A stretch of DNA of 64,000 nucleotides from Chloranthus sessilifolius (GCA_021018995.1 CM037586.1:150950060-151014059); one strand, 5' to 3'; positions 43,804 through 55,837 are shown, counted from the stretch's first letter. Notes: generated from the letters alone by a model not told the origin. Made by a program: numbers and translations.

Positions 43804-45216
43804 TGATGTGGCTATTATTGTACTTATTCTTAACCTATTGCAAGTGCACAATGAAAATTACAACACTAGTGTAGGATCGTTCTTATGAGGAAAGTCAAAA
43901 TTTTATATATATGAAAACTTTATTTGTCTTTTAAAGATCTAATCTACTGGAGAAATAAGAAAAAAAGAATGGTTATTAAACTAATTGGAGGAAAGGAAAT
44001 CTAAATCCTCCTCCTATATTATAGTCGTCAATCACAATCTTTCAGTTCTTAGATGCTTACAAAAGTAAAGTACCGTTACATCGTATCTAGTCCTCTAGAA
44101 TTTGGGGGTCAATTAAAAATTAGATTTTCTCAACATAATCAACAATCTTTCAGAAATTTGAACATCAATCAAACTCAAGAAAACTGAAGATGAAAAATAA
44201 AAATCGTTACACTAATTTCCTCAATTTCTCAATCTTAGGCGTCAATTAAAATCAAGAAGAATTAGATATTTACAAAGCAATAAATTGCATAAAAATAAAT
44301 ATAAACTAGAAAGCAAAATAAAACTATCCAAAGGGTCAATCTTTTAAAATTCTTTGTTCTTGATTGTTAGGCAAGACTTTCATAAATCAGTGGACGATTT
44401 TTACTTGATAAAAACTACTCTAAGGTGATCTTCTAAAATTTCAACCTCAGTTATCAATTGATGCTGCAAAATTTATTGGATAAATTTTGCCAATGTCGAA
44501 CTCTCTTATTTATAGATCACAAGGGGTCGGTTTACATTATTCAAATTCTAACAAAAGAAAATTATTAAGAATAAAATATTCCTAATATAACTCAAACTTA
44601 TAATCATAGTTCTTCCTTGCTTTGGATGGTAGATGCGCGCATGATTTTTCTCCTCATTTTCAGTAGTAGAGATCTGTAAGATTCTTTTCGTATATCTTCG
44701 CCAATTTTCTCAGATCCATGGATTGTCAGACTTCTAATTCAAGTGGTCTTCTAATTTTGTGCATGACAGTGTAGTTCTCACGTGATCAGCAGCATCAGAG
44801 GCTTCTTCTTTTATACAATCGTAATTACGATTGTTCTATTCTTCACAGTACGATTTCTCAATTCGATTGATCACATTCTTTATTCCGTATCCTCCATCCT
44901 TTAGCGTCTTCTAAGGATTCATAAATACGATTTCTCTTCTTTTGACTTATTTCACTCTATCGAGATTACAATTGGTCATACGATTGATCGTAATTCGTCT
45001 TTCTTTTGACTTACGGACTAAGGTCAGATCGTATTTGCATACAATCGTCTTTCTTACTACTTTTTGAGTTCATTTTGATGAAAATTAGCACCTTGACGCT
45101 ATTCTGCTATCTGTTCTTAATATCTGCACATTAACATCTCATTAGTAGCAAACTGGGGTCTAGCATTACTAAGTTATGGGTGATAAAATGATAAATTATG
45201 TGACTGATCATTATCA
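43804..45216 (-). mobile_element. Probable solo LTR of gypsy type (about 1.4 kb), minus strand
   Basis: Read on the minus strand it begins TGATAATGATCAGTC and ends AATAGCCACATCA. It contains 'gtgcacttgcaatagg' near its 3' end, as does the LTR at 27691 (similar length, 1386 bp). Palindromes around ACGATTGATCGT lie at 44815-45050. No 5-bp target duplication is visible, so the boundaries are tentative. Confidence 0.5.
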
Positions 45217-45933
45217 CGAATTTCTATTGTAGAGATTTTTCCTTTCAAACATATCTAATAGCTATTAGCTAGCTTCCTAGCTATATATCAGGGTTAATCA
45301 CTCTTTCCACAAGTTACAAGGGACATTGGGGATTGGGCTGCCAAAAGTGAGTGAGTCGCAGATCTGCAAGTCTCTGAAGCTTGTGTTAATCAACACTTTA
45401 CCTAAGGTAAGTTAACCCTAGCAAGTCAACCGAACTCGCTTTCTCCCCCGCTTTATAAGATTATCAAAGCTTACGAAGAGCCTTTCAACCACAGGGCCTT
45501 TTGTCAAAGTAGGGCCAAACAAATCGTTAGGGACTCTAAAATCTTAAAAAGTGAGATTCCTGAATATTCTAGCAGAAATTTGGCGATTAATGAGGAAAAA
45601 TATAGGTGCTCAGGAGTCTTAGTTCTAGCATTTAGCAAGAAAAGTAATCAGTTCTCATATTTTAATTTTAGTTTTAAGCTTTAGGGAGGAGTTAAAGGGC
45701 AATCTGGTCCTAATACATATGAAAACAAAATTTGCCAAAAACTATCTTTGCTTTTATATAATAGTAAGGATTAATATTAATATTTTTTATTTTTTTATTA
45801 TTATTATTTTTTTATTATCGTTATTATTATTCATTAAGTTTGGGATTTTGTTCATCGTCGCTCGTCAACCTTGGTTAATTAACCATAAAAAGATCGTTTA
45901 TGATCATAAAAAGTACATTTTTCCTAATCCATC
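45217..45933. other. Intergenic stretch with T-rich (TTATTA) low-complexity run
   Basis: 45775-45835 is a (TTA)n/(T)n-rich run. Nothing else is supported. Confidence 0.4.
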
Positions 45934-46065
45934 TAGGGTCTCAATGGGTTGGGTCGGGTCAAATTGGGTGAAGTTTTAGTTGTCTGATGGGTCAAAGGCA
46001 TATGGCAGATCCAATTCAACCCGACCCGAAGCTCAGGTATCGGGTATCAAGTTGACCAGACCCTA
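45934..46065. mobile_element. Short foldback MITE (TAGGGTCTCAATGGG terminus)
   Basis: Starts TAGGGTCTCAATGGGTTGGG and ends AGACCCTA. The inner CGGGTCAAATTGGG pairs with 'ccaattcaacccgacccga'. It resembles the MITEs at 10063 and 18941. No target duplication was found. Confidence 0.65.
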
Positions 46066-46217
46066 CAATGTTAAATCTCGGAAAATCCAAGACGTATTAG
46101 ATAGGGGCTACGATACATGAAACACCTCATCGATTCAGCATGAAACGAGAAATACATCATTAAAATAAATGTTTATTCTTACATCATTAAAGTACACTTT
46201 ACTTTTATGTTGCAAGG

Positions 46218-46221
<4 letters not shown>

Positions 46222-46261
<40 letters not shown>
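46222..46261. repeat. (AT)n microsatellite
   Basis: About 40 bp of alternating A and T. Confidence 0.96.
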
Positions 46262-46263
<2 letters not shown>

Positions 46264-46750
46264 CAATCTAAAATAGTGTCAGTGATTGTCCATTATTAAA
46301 ACATATCTGGATCAAAGAATTACACCTATAAACGGATGCAAATCATCTTATTGATGAGCTTTAATATTAATTATTAAAAATTAAAAAAATAACAAATATT
46401 AAAGTGCACAGATTTAGACAAGGTATGATAGCCTTGAAGTTCACGGGGACATCACATACATTAGATATAGTCTAAAGTTGTATCAAATTAACATATATGT
46501 GAGCCGAAATATTACCACATGTAAAAGCGAGTGAACTAGCTTAACATCTGATACAAATCTTTGAATTATGAGTTTTCTTTCCAACATCCCAAAGCGAGCC
46601 ATAGGCTTTATCGTCTCGCCTACACGAAATGTATTCACCGAAACCATAGTAACCAAGTTGGGGTTCAGTGATAAATCGGCTTGGAAAATTCTTGGAAAAA
46701 TCCGGTAAAATTTGTTAAATTCGGGAAAGAAACAGACAAAATTTGAAAAA

Positions 46751-46792
<42 letters not shown>

Positions 46793-46813
46793 TATTAATT
46801 AAAAATTATAAAA

Positions 46814-46894
<81 letters not shown>

Positions 46895-48000
46895 AAAAAA
46901 ATATTGAGAAATTCACAAATAATTCTTTAAATATATGAATAAGTCTTGAAATTCACAAGTATTTGAAAAAGTAGCGAAGAAGTATAGTTATATTCATTTT
47001 TCAAAAGGTTGTGAATTATTCATGACTTTTTCAAAAAGTCAAAGAATTTGATCACTATGTCCAAAACGTGTTTCGCGTCCGGAGATATTTAAAACCACGA
47101 ACCTCTTTATAGACCAAACGATATACAATTCTAAGGTGGTTAATCAAAAGGAATAAAGGATATGGGACCTTCCACCATTTTACTACATTAATTTTGGATA
47201 TTCTGACCACAATATCATGATTCTTTGACTCAAGAATCTATTTTGTGGGTAATCCAACTGATGTAGTGAATTTCGTTGGTGCAGCTTGTGGTCTCCAATT
47301 AAATGCTATTGATTGAAGGGTACATTCACCAATTTGTCAGAGGTACTATCGGGCGCACAGCCAAAAAGTGCGCTTCTTAAGCCTACCCTTAAAAAGTTTA
47401 AAATGTGCTTTCATTGATTTTGTGTATATAAGGATTAAAATGTCGGCTTCGTTTTTGATTTCGGGCATAACTTTAAACTGATAAGATTCCTTCATATTTT
47501 CGGTCGACATTTTCTCTTCCATACATTAAGATGCCCGAAATTTTGGATCTCAATTTCGTTTCGGAACGGACCGGAACCGATAAGATTCGATTGATAATTA
47601 AAATTATCCGAAATTTTGATCCTTCGCTTATATATATGTAGGTTGTTTTACTAATTTGAGGTAAAAAATTTGACCCTTGCATGGCCTGTGGACCTAACAC
47701 TGACTTTGAGACAGAGTTAGGATTAGGTCACAAATCAATTTCTTTCCCTTAAGAGGTGCCCAAGTAGTTATGAGCAGTACTTTTCTTTTTACTCACAACC
47801 AACGTTTTTGCTCATCTACTCCCCCACAAAGTAGCACATTCCCCACCACACCCACAAGAACATCTCTTTGATCTCTCAACATGGCTCTCTGATGCTTAGA
47901 CCGTTTACTCACAAAAGAAGCTGACTCAGATGTAGAAAGAGCTTTCAGGCTATAGAAAAATCGATCTCCTGCGACTCAAATTATAACGTTCAATTTAAAA
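46262..48000. other. Intergenic region with microsatellites, no gene seen
   Basis: 46753-46789 is (AAT)n and 46818-46890 is (AT)n. Around 46640-46740 'aaccatagtaaccaagtt' and 'atcggcttggaaaattcttggaaaaatcc' recur at 59135-59215, showing a dispersed repeat. No coding frame is supported. Confidence 0.5.
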
Positions 48001-48345
48001 ATATAAAAAATAGAGGGTTTTTTTTAGGGCACTTTAAAATATAATGCCTCAAAAATAAACTTTTTAGTAAAAAAGACCCAACTTCAAACATTTTAGGAAA
48101 ACGGTACTTTCACGGATTTTGGAACTTCAGAAAACCATGAAAGCACTATTTTTTTAGGGTTTTTTTTGCATATAACCCCGTGTTATGCTAATATTATAAG
48201 AAACCCCCTGAGTTATGAGTATTTATTCTGCAACTCCTACTTTTGTGTTTCTGTTTCATATAACCCCCGGCGGTTAACTAGCCGTGAGTTTATGGACGGA
48301 AAGTCTATTTTGCCCTTAATGAAACCAATATTTTAAAAATACAAC

Positions 48346-48467
48346 CATTCTAAATGCAATTTCATTTATCTATATTTACAAGTCATGCCATTAAAGTTTA
48401 TCACCATTCTAAAAGACTCTTCATTCACCTTTATTTACAAGTCATGCCATTATAATTTACCACTATT
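48346..48467 (+). repeat. 61-bp tandem unit, two copies (a third split by a MITE)
   Basis: 'ccattctaaa' at about 48346 and 48407 start two ~61-bp units sharing 'ttacaagtcatgccatta'. A third unit starts at about 48465 and is cut by the MITE at 48475. Its continuation 'gcccttcattcgccc' follows the MITE at 48890. Confidence 0.8.
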
Positions 48468-48474
48468 CTAAAAG

Positions 48475-48881
48475 AAGTACCTTTAAATCCACCCATAAAA
48501 TCTTTTAGTTCACTCATGTTGAAACACATCGATTGCATTGAATCAAATAATGGAGATTGTTTATCTTCCCAATCTTTCATGAGATTGAGCTTTAGATCAT
48601 GGGTGTACCATCAAACGGTCTATTTCTTATTTCATGTGGTACACACTCATAAAAGTGACCTTAATATAAATTTTAAGCATGCACGTGATGTTAAGGTCAC
48701 TTTTGTCAGATGTGTGCCACGTGAAATAAAACACTGACTGTCTGATGGTACGATCATGATCTCAAGACCCATCGCGTGAAAGATTGGGAGGATAAATGAA
48801 AGCCATCGTTTGATTCAATTCAATCAACGTGTTTCAGCGTGGGTGAACTTAAAGATTCAGTGGATGGATTTAAAGGTACTC
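48475..48881. mobile_element. Mutator-type MITE (407 bp), intact
   Basis: Left AAGTACCTTTAAATCCA; right read inward GAGTACCTTTAAATCCA. It is flanked by a perfect 9-bp duplication TTCTAAAAG (48466-48474, 48882-48890). The arms pair along most of the length ('cacatcgattgcattgaatca' against 'gattcaattcaatcaacgtg'). Best preserved member of this family here. Confidence 0.94.
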
Positions 48882-48890
48882 TTCTAAAAG

Positions 48891-49789
48891 GCCCTTCATT
48901 CGCCCATCACATTCAAGACTCATAAGATGGGTGATTTCCCATTAAAGTATGCCAACGTTTGGACGAATACTCAACCAATGGAGAATTTGTGACAAACGAT
49001 GCAATTATTCTTTAAAAGAAAACCTTCAATCTACATGTTCCACTCAAAATACCCGTCCCTCCAATTTGCTATATGTTTCAAGAACCATCAAATAAAAGAC
49101 CAATTGGTATTGGTTGATATTTACCGATACAATTTTTTTCTCGGTATTGGCCGATCCTTAAAACCTGGGTTGTCAAATAACGCTGATTTTATCAGTTTAT
49201 CTTCCAATTTTATTGTATCCAAGTGGAGTTTACTAAAAGTGAGGTCATAACTCATAATGCAGATTGAGTATATTCATTGTTGGGCCATCATCGGCATCAT
49301 CGACATCAAGAGAATATCAAGCTTATGAAGAGCCTATTGTGTCGAAAATTTGCTCCTTCAACTATCAAGACTCTAAAAATCAGTGAAGACTAGGTTGTCA
49401 ATCGGTCGGGGCTGGCCAAAATTTTGGCAGCCGACCGGACTCAAGCCCCTACTTCATCTGACCCGATCCAGTTCAAAACCTCCTTATTTCCTAGATTGTA
49501 TATAAAATATTGTGTCCATCCAACCTTTTAGTCTATCCCACAGAATCCGAGCTTTGAGGCTCAATTATGGATTAGAAAATTTTCAAATTCGATTGATTGC
49601 TACCATTTGATGAATTACTGGTTATACAATTGATCGGATTCACTACCATATCATCATTGGTATAATGGTAATTATTATATAATAATGGTGTAATGCTTCA
49701 TATTATTATTATGTACAAAAAATTTATCTTTTTATTTTATTTTAGGAATTTGATTGCCTAATCACGTCTGCTTCCATCCACCAAATCTT
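48891..49789. other. Interior of the long-TIR element, nothing recognised
   Basis: 49100-49160 carries 'attggtattggttgatatttaccgat' type words of the GATACGTATC family. The rest is unassigned. Confidence 0.4.
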
Positions 49790-50395
49790 TGAGTTCACCC
49801 ACGCTAAAACACATTGATTGCGTTGAATCAGACGATGGAGATCGTTTAGGCATACCATTAGACGATCAGTGTTTTATTTCGTGACACACATTTCAGAAAA
49901 GTAACCTTAACATCACGCACACGGTTAAAATTAATTTTAACGCCATTTTTTTGGGTGTGTACCACATGAAATTAAAAACCAATCGTCTGATGGTGCCACC
50001 ATGATCTCAAGATCCATCGTGTGAAAGGTTGGGATGATAAACGATCTCCATTGTCCGATTCAATGCAGTCAACCGTCTGATGGTGCCACCATGGTCTCAA
50101 AATCCATCATGTGAAAGGTTGGGACAATAAACTACCTCCATCATCCAATTCAATGCAATCAACTGTCCGATGGTGCCACCATAATCTAAAGATACATTGT
50201 GTGAAAGGTTGGGACGATAAACGTTCTCCATCGTCCGATTAAATGCAGTCAACCGTCTAATGGTGCCTCCGTGATCTCAAGATCCATCGTGTGAAAGGTT
50301 GGGACGATAAATGATCTCCATTGTCTGATTCAATGTAGTCAATGTTTTTCAGTGTGGTGAACTCAAAGATTTGGTGGGTGGATTTAAAACTACTC
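49790..50395. mobile_element. Mutator-type MITE with internal 90-bp array
   Basis: The left arm ('ccaccaaatctttgagttcaccc', 'aacacattgattgcgttgaatcagacgatgg') and right arm ('gtagtcaatgtttttcagtgtgg', 'tgaactcaaagatttggtgggtgg') are inverted. Between them is the tandem array below. Left terminus not exact; no duplication identified. Confidence 0.82.
49981..50340 (+). repeat. 90-bp unit, four tandem copies
   Basis: Units start at 49981, 50071, 50161 and 50251 (aatcgtctga, aaccgtctga, aactgtccga, aaccgtctaa). Each holds 'tggtgccacc' (or variant), 'gtgtgaaaggttggga' and 'gataaac...tccattgtcc' in the same order. The period is exactly 90 bp. Confidence 0.95.
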
Positions 50396-50796
50396 TTTTT
50401 TGTAAGTGGAGGACCGCCAACCCTAACCACGTGTAGAGGGTGACAATTTAGTAATTTAATTTAAAAAAGAATAAATATGATATTTAGGTTATTCTTTAAC
50501 AGCTGGTTAACTATTTAAAGTTGCATCCGTTAAATAGGGTGTTTTATGAACACCAAAATGCTAACCAGGGGGTTTAGAGCAAATAGCTATAACTAGGGGG
50601 GTTATTTGTAATATTAGCATCACTCAAGGGGGTATTTGCAAAAAACCCTTTTTTTTACAAACGTTTTAGAAAAACGGTGCTTTCACAATTTTCTGAAGTT
50701 CCAAAATCTGTGAAAGCACCGTTTTTCTAAAACGTTTGTAGTCGGGTCTTTTTTGTTAAAAAGTTTGTTTTTGAGGCATGTTTCTCTAATTACCCT

Positions 50797-51327
50797 TTTT
50801 TTATGTACCTTTAAATGCACTCACCGAATCTCAAAATGCCCCTACTTTTGTACCTGCGAACCGAAAATATGGCACTTTTGCCCAGAAACTCATGAAAAGA
50901 CTAATACTTCTTTGAGGGCACCCACAAAACAAAACCCTCTTCTTCCTCACTTCTAGCAAATCTCTGTTGAATATTATAGCTTCGGCCAGCCTCTTCCTCT
51001 TCCTCCTCTTTCCTCCTCAATTAAAATCATAAACCATAACCCTGTTATGACTCAGGTCCCTTTTGACCTTATTTGATAGTAAGGCACCAAGATCGGTACA
51101 TGTGTACATACCGTACCATGTCCTGTACAATTAAATTAAGAAATTTTCAAAATAAGATCTGATTTACACAAAAATGATAACCGAATATCAAGATACTTAC
51201 TGCCTTAAGCAAAGTGTAATTAAATCCAATAATACGTGGGATTGATTAGCAATCAATTAAAGTCTTTAAAGGACTTTTACCATAGTGACAAGTCAACTTG
51301 CCAATTTAACCTTCTCTCTACCTACCT

Positions 51328-51375
<48 letters not shown>

Positions 51376-51428
51376 CAAGTCTTGAGAGAAATAATTCTCA
51401 AATATCTCTCACGGACTATCTTCTACTA

Positions 51429-51478
<50 letters not shown>

Positions 51479-51766
51479 TCTTGTTCTCTTTTCTTTGCAA
51501 AAATGCAGTCGTGCGACACTAATCATCCACCCGACACGACCTTTATCTAACACATTGAGGCTCAACCACCGAAATTGCCCTCGAGCACCACCATCGCAGC
51601 ACCAACTACCAACATCTTTAGTGGTGTTTGAAAAAACTTCAACAACCAAGTTTCTGTGGTAAACATGAGGAAATCTGATTTGGTCGTGAAATCGGTCACC
51701 ACATACATTGAATTTGATCTCCGTCAACCCAAATCGCCACAAAAATCATAATTCACGCTTCAACAA
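50797..51766. other. Intergenic region with microsatellites
   Basis: (AT)n at 51330-51369 and (CT)n at 51430-51472. Accidental open frames through these repeats (51285-51662 plus, 51416-51742 minus) have no domain. Nothing else is supported. Confidence 0.5.
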
Positions 51767-51896
51767 GTGGGTGCCCCTCAATCCATATTAAATTATTCAG
51801 TTCATCTAAAAAAGGAAACTCTAGAACTAATAAGAATTGGGAAAGAAGGAAATCTCGGACGGCAGGTGAAACTCGATATGCGCCTGAAATACCAAA

Positions 51897-52272
51897 CTCG
51901 ACTGATCGAGATTCAACTTCGACCGATCGAGATTTATCTCATCGGTGTAACTCGACAGGTCGAGTTTATATAAGTCTTTTTGTCCTCCGTTTGGTAATCT
52001 CGATCGATCGAAATCCACTTTCGACCATTCGAGTTTTGCCCTCACTTCAAAATTTTCTTATTTCATCTCGACCGGTCGAAATCCAGTTTTCGACCAGTCG
52101 AGATTGGCTTTCTCATGTTTTCTTCTGAAATCTTGACATGTCGAGATGATAACTCGGCCAATCGAGATTTACTATACCTCTGTTCCTTCAGGAAACTCGA
52201 CCAGTCGAATTCTATTTATTTCTATTTTCTTTATAAATCTCGACAAGTCGAGAAGGAACTCAACCAGTCAAA
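51897..52272. repeat. Cluster of twelve CTCGACCNNTCGAG palindromes
   Basis: Twelve 14-bp near-palindromes of the type YTCGACCNGTCGAR start at 51897, 51918, 51951, 51999, 52020, 52067, 52089, 52132, 52153, 52196, 52239 and 52259. Five pairs are spaced 20-22 bp start to start. The sequences between are unrelated. It lies in unassigned DNA; the host element, if any, is unknown. Confidence 0.9.
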
Positions 52273-53925
52273 ATTGATAGTTCCCAAACTGTTCATTCTT
52301 CTTAGCTGATGGGAGTTTGACGAACTAAGACCTTTAGATGGGTTGTCCAATCCTACAGATAATTGGGTATTGTTTCTACACCATCAGATTTGTTAGTAAG
52401 CAAATATGTCTAATTTAGACAGTCCAGGACTCAATCTTATAGTTTTTTTTACCCTTTAGACACAATGAGAATATTTGTTACCTCTTTTAAGACTCCTACG
52501 ACCATTGTAAGGATATTTGTGTCTCTCATAGGTTCGAAACAAGTCTGATCGCATTACCAATCAGCCAACAAGTTATATACATACAACTACATGTAAGGAA
52601 GAGTAGTTTAACTCAATCATAGAATAAAAATATTTAAATATAAATACTCACTTGTCACCTTGAAAATCCTGAGTGCCTGAGTTAATGGATCGAAAGTTCA
52701 ATAACAATTTTCACTATGTCGTCGCTTATTCTTCATGTGTTATAATTAACTGTCCTATATATCAATTTTCATAGTATACTATATTTTATGTTCTGTATCG
52801 TAACTTATATTCATAAATTCAGATTTCATACGTTATGCTTATGGTAGAATTGTAATATTTTTTCTTGACTATAAATTTAGATAGATGGTATTCTTTTACA
52901 TCCTTTATCTTTCATAAATGTCAATTATCAAGAAATGTCCTTGAGTTATATAAGATGCATATTTAATTGAGTATGCTCATCAATGCGCATCATGTTCATT
53001 ATTGTAGGAATACACTAGGGCATATACATAATAGGATATAGAAATAAGATATGACACTAGACGTTAAGCCTTCGTCATGGTGAAATTTTTTTCACGATCA
53101 TGTGAAACTTAGAATGTAGGTATTCATGTACGGATGTAATTCCTCTATGAGAGTATGAGCTGTCACACGAAGTATATTTAGGTTACTACGAAACTCGTTC
53201 CTTGAAAAGTGTGATTTAGTAAGTTTATCACACCGTGACTCACTCTAATTTAAGTAGTATGTAGATAATAAGAAATAATATGTAAGATACGATAAGATAC
53301 AAATGTGTTAAAATACGCTGTGAAGGCAGTTGAATATAAATTAAGTTTTACACGTGTCATACCTTACGTGCCACCGTAAGGGTACAACATCTCCAGTTAA
53401 GACGGATCTTAAAGACATTACGATGTGACAATGTCTCGAACATAAGGGGATAGTGAAGGAAGCAACCCGATCGAGCTGGATGGTGATAGATGCTATGATA
53501 TGAAAGTTAGGTGACTGTCTACATGCGGACCTCACGTGGTAGGCTCAAGCAGCGATCCTGGTACAGGTCGTATACGTAAGTCAAGTAAGATGTAAATGAC
53601 GTTGTGTAGGCGTATGAAGCTATATTGAGAATTAAGATATGCCATGTAGGATAAGTTGACGAGACAGATAAAAAGAGGAATAAGAAATCGATGCATCATA
53701 TACCTTTAATTTTAAGTTATATTTGCGGTTTCGATATAGTATGTTATAAGATCGTAGATATTATTTTAATTATATAAAGTTGCTTGTTTTTATTTTCATA
53801 AATCTCTGCAACTCAAGTGATTGCACACATGATCACCTGAGTAAGTTATGATGGATCAATTGTGCAACCCACTGAAGTTGCGCGATTAAGGAAACTCACC
53901 CACAAAATCTAACAGTTTCAGGTGA
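52273..53925. other. Intergenic region, nothing recognised
   Basis: No open frame with a recognisable domain and no known repeat. It may belong to a degraded retroelement whose 3' end is at 54398. Confidence 0.35.
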
Positions 53926-54398
53926 GAACATAGATTATTCTACTATTGAGGATGCGAATGCATCTGTACCCGAGGCGGCTTATGAGGATAAAAGCGTCAA
54001 CTACCACCCGGATGAGGGAGTAGATCCGGCGTACTATTATAAGCATTGAGAGATTCTTTAGATCTAGTTTTTATTGTCTTTATGAGAGACATGTTATTAG
54101 TTATTTTTACTTTTTAGTACTTCTTATAGGGTTGTGTATGTGATGGTTTTACCTACTTGAAACCTTAGTTCATTTTTTATTTTAGATGCATGGTTAAGAG
54201 ATTACCTTAATTGTCATTTATGCCTTTTGATTTTACTTGTGAGCCATTTATTATAAGTTATTATTTAAATGTCTCGATCTTATTTTTTAAGATGAGTTAT
54301 GGATTATATGTATGTCCGTTTATCGCCTTAACAAGCGTGCGGTGTCATAACATAAAATTCTAAGCCCTTGAGATTGGCTAGGATTCTGGGTCGTGACA
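53926..54398 (+). other. Possible LTR-retroelement 3' end (coding relic and LTR end)
   Basis: A frame near 53930-54050 ends EDKSVNYHPDEGVDPAYYYKH before a stop. The end of the stretch, 'ttatcgccttaacaagcgtgcggtgtcataac … gggtcgtgaca' (54320-54398), resembles the last ~90 bp of the solo LTR at 21703-22109. I infer an old LTR element, but no full boundary or second LTR is visible. Confidence 0.4.
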
Positions 54399-54399
54399 A

Positions 54400-54675
54400 G
54401 ACCCAACCTTCTTCTTCTTGAAAACTTAAACCAGAAAATCTCTTGAAACCTTAATCAGGACCCAACCTTCTTTTTCTTCTGGAAAACCTAAACAAGAAAC
54501 CCTCTAGAAACCCTAATAAAAAACCCAACCTCCTTCTTCTCTTTGTTCCTTAACTGAAACCCTAAGTTAGAAACTCTATTCAAACCTTAACCAGAACTGA
54601 ACCTCCTCCTCCTTCTTCAACTAAAATCCTAAACTAGAAATCATCTGGAAACCCACTTGACCCAACCTCCTCCAT
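54400..54675 (+). repeat. Degenerate ~60-73 bp repeat (ACCCAACCTYCTTCTTC)
   Basis: 'acccaacct' or a variant occurs at 54401, 54460, 54523, ~54596 and 54660, each followed by a pyrimidine run and 'aaactagaaa...cctaa' type words. The copies are strongly diverged. Confidence 0.65.
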
Positions 54676-54847
54676 TTGAGAAGAAGAAGAAGATGTTTAT
54701 ATTTTTCCTAAAAAAATATGAGTTTCTTTCAAGAATAACTATTAACCAATGGGGCATCCACTTATGTGAGTGCCTGTCAAAATTCACTGAGTGCTTTGAA
54801 AGATATCATTTTTTAATTCCTCTGAAAGGTCTTGTTTTACATGTGCA

Positions 54848-55573
54848 AGTAGAGCTGCCAATAAGTTGGGTTAGGGCGCCCTAGTTCAGCCCTAACTTAG
54901 GCAGACTTTGATATGCCAGGCCCTACCCCTAACGTAGGTGGATTGAGACAGATTCGAATCGTGTATTGACCTTTATTGTTTCTATTATTGTAAAAATGAA
55001 TATGAAAAAAAATATAAATTAATCCGTCATAATCTATATTGTCCAAATTTGTAATCGTCAAATTCCCAAAAAATTATATACAATGAGTCTAAGTGACTCA
55101 GAGAATGAGAAATAAATTTTCTGAGAATCAATTTGCCAATTTTGTGAGAGCAATATCTTATTATTTTTTAAATTATTATTATTGGACTAATTTTCGTCTC
55201 AAATGAAGGGTGTTCTTGTTGCATCTAAACGTGCTGAATTCGACTGTAGTACACAGTGATCCTAAAAACGAATACATTATGAACCTTTTTAGCACTCATG
55301 ATTTTATATCGAAAGGGGAAAAAATTGTTTTAAACTTGTTATAAAGAATAAGGAAAAAAATACATATTAATCCGTCCAGATTGAACGATCTAGATACGTA
55401 ATCACAAGACCCATTAATCCTCTTAATTCGCTCATTAACCGCTAATAGTACCATTATTAATAACTCTAAACTCCATTTCAATAATTTATCACCAATGGCT
55501 ATATTATTAATAGCTCTAATGAATATTTAAATAAGTGGTCACTAACGATTATATTATTAGTAGCTCTAATGGC
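54848..55573. other. Intergenic stretch with part of a TAGGGCTG-type MITE
   Basis: 'tagagctgccaataagttggg' near 54848 resembles the left end of the foldback MITEs. The rest is unassigned. Confidence 0.35.
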
Positions 55574-55660
55574 CAAGGTGTCAATGCGGGTATCGGTCTC
55601 CAGAGGACCGATACGTATTGGCCAATGCTGATACATATATGATATTTTTATTAAAAAAAT
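55574..55660 (+). mobile_element. Left part of a GATACGTATC-family element
   Basis: CAAGGTGTCAATGCGGGTATCGGTC is the family's left end, followed by GACCGATACGTATTGG. The right end is missing. Confidence 0.6.
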
Positions 55661-55837
55661 AAAGACATACACTAGACATTTGAAGTTAGTCACCCAAATT
55701 AAAGGCCAAAAGTTAAAATTTTAATGCTCCCGAAGCTCTTTGTGATGATGCTAAGTGCTAAGTGCACCTCATTGCACCCAAAGCCCATTGCCCCTTGCAC
55801 GTACACACGTGTCGCCACAACTACGGCGCCATGAGTT

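Larger units (their letters stand above)
48014..50796. mobile_element. Large element with ~290-bp terminal inverted repeats (2.8 kb)
   Basis: The left arm (about 48014-48300) and right arm (about 50470-50796) are inverted relatives. GCCTCAAAAATAAACTTTTTAG matches AAAAGTTTGTTTTTGAGGC. AAACATTTTAGGAAAACGG matches the inverse near 50725. 'gctaatattataagaaacccccct' type words match 'gggggttatttgtaatattagc'. Part of each arm is itself a hairpin; the right one has perfect 31-bp arms at 50657-50687 and 50709-50739. Two Mutator-type MITEs are nested inside. No coding frame and no target duplication found, so a Mutator-like class is only a suggestion. Confidence 0.75.

Noticed and set aside
43804..45216. 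A confident solo LTR call.
   Set aside because: The TG...CA ends look right, but no 5-bp target duplication is visible, so it is listed only as probable.
51285..51742. Open frames of 125 (plus) and 108 (minus) residues.
   Set aside because: They are held open by (AT)n and (CT)n runs and have no recognisable domain.
51897..52272. A CRISPR array.
   Set aside because: The regular short repeats are palindromes of varying sequence at irregular spacing in a plant nuclear context; no cas genes are present.
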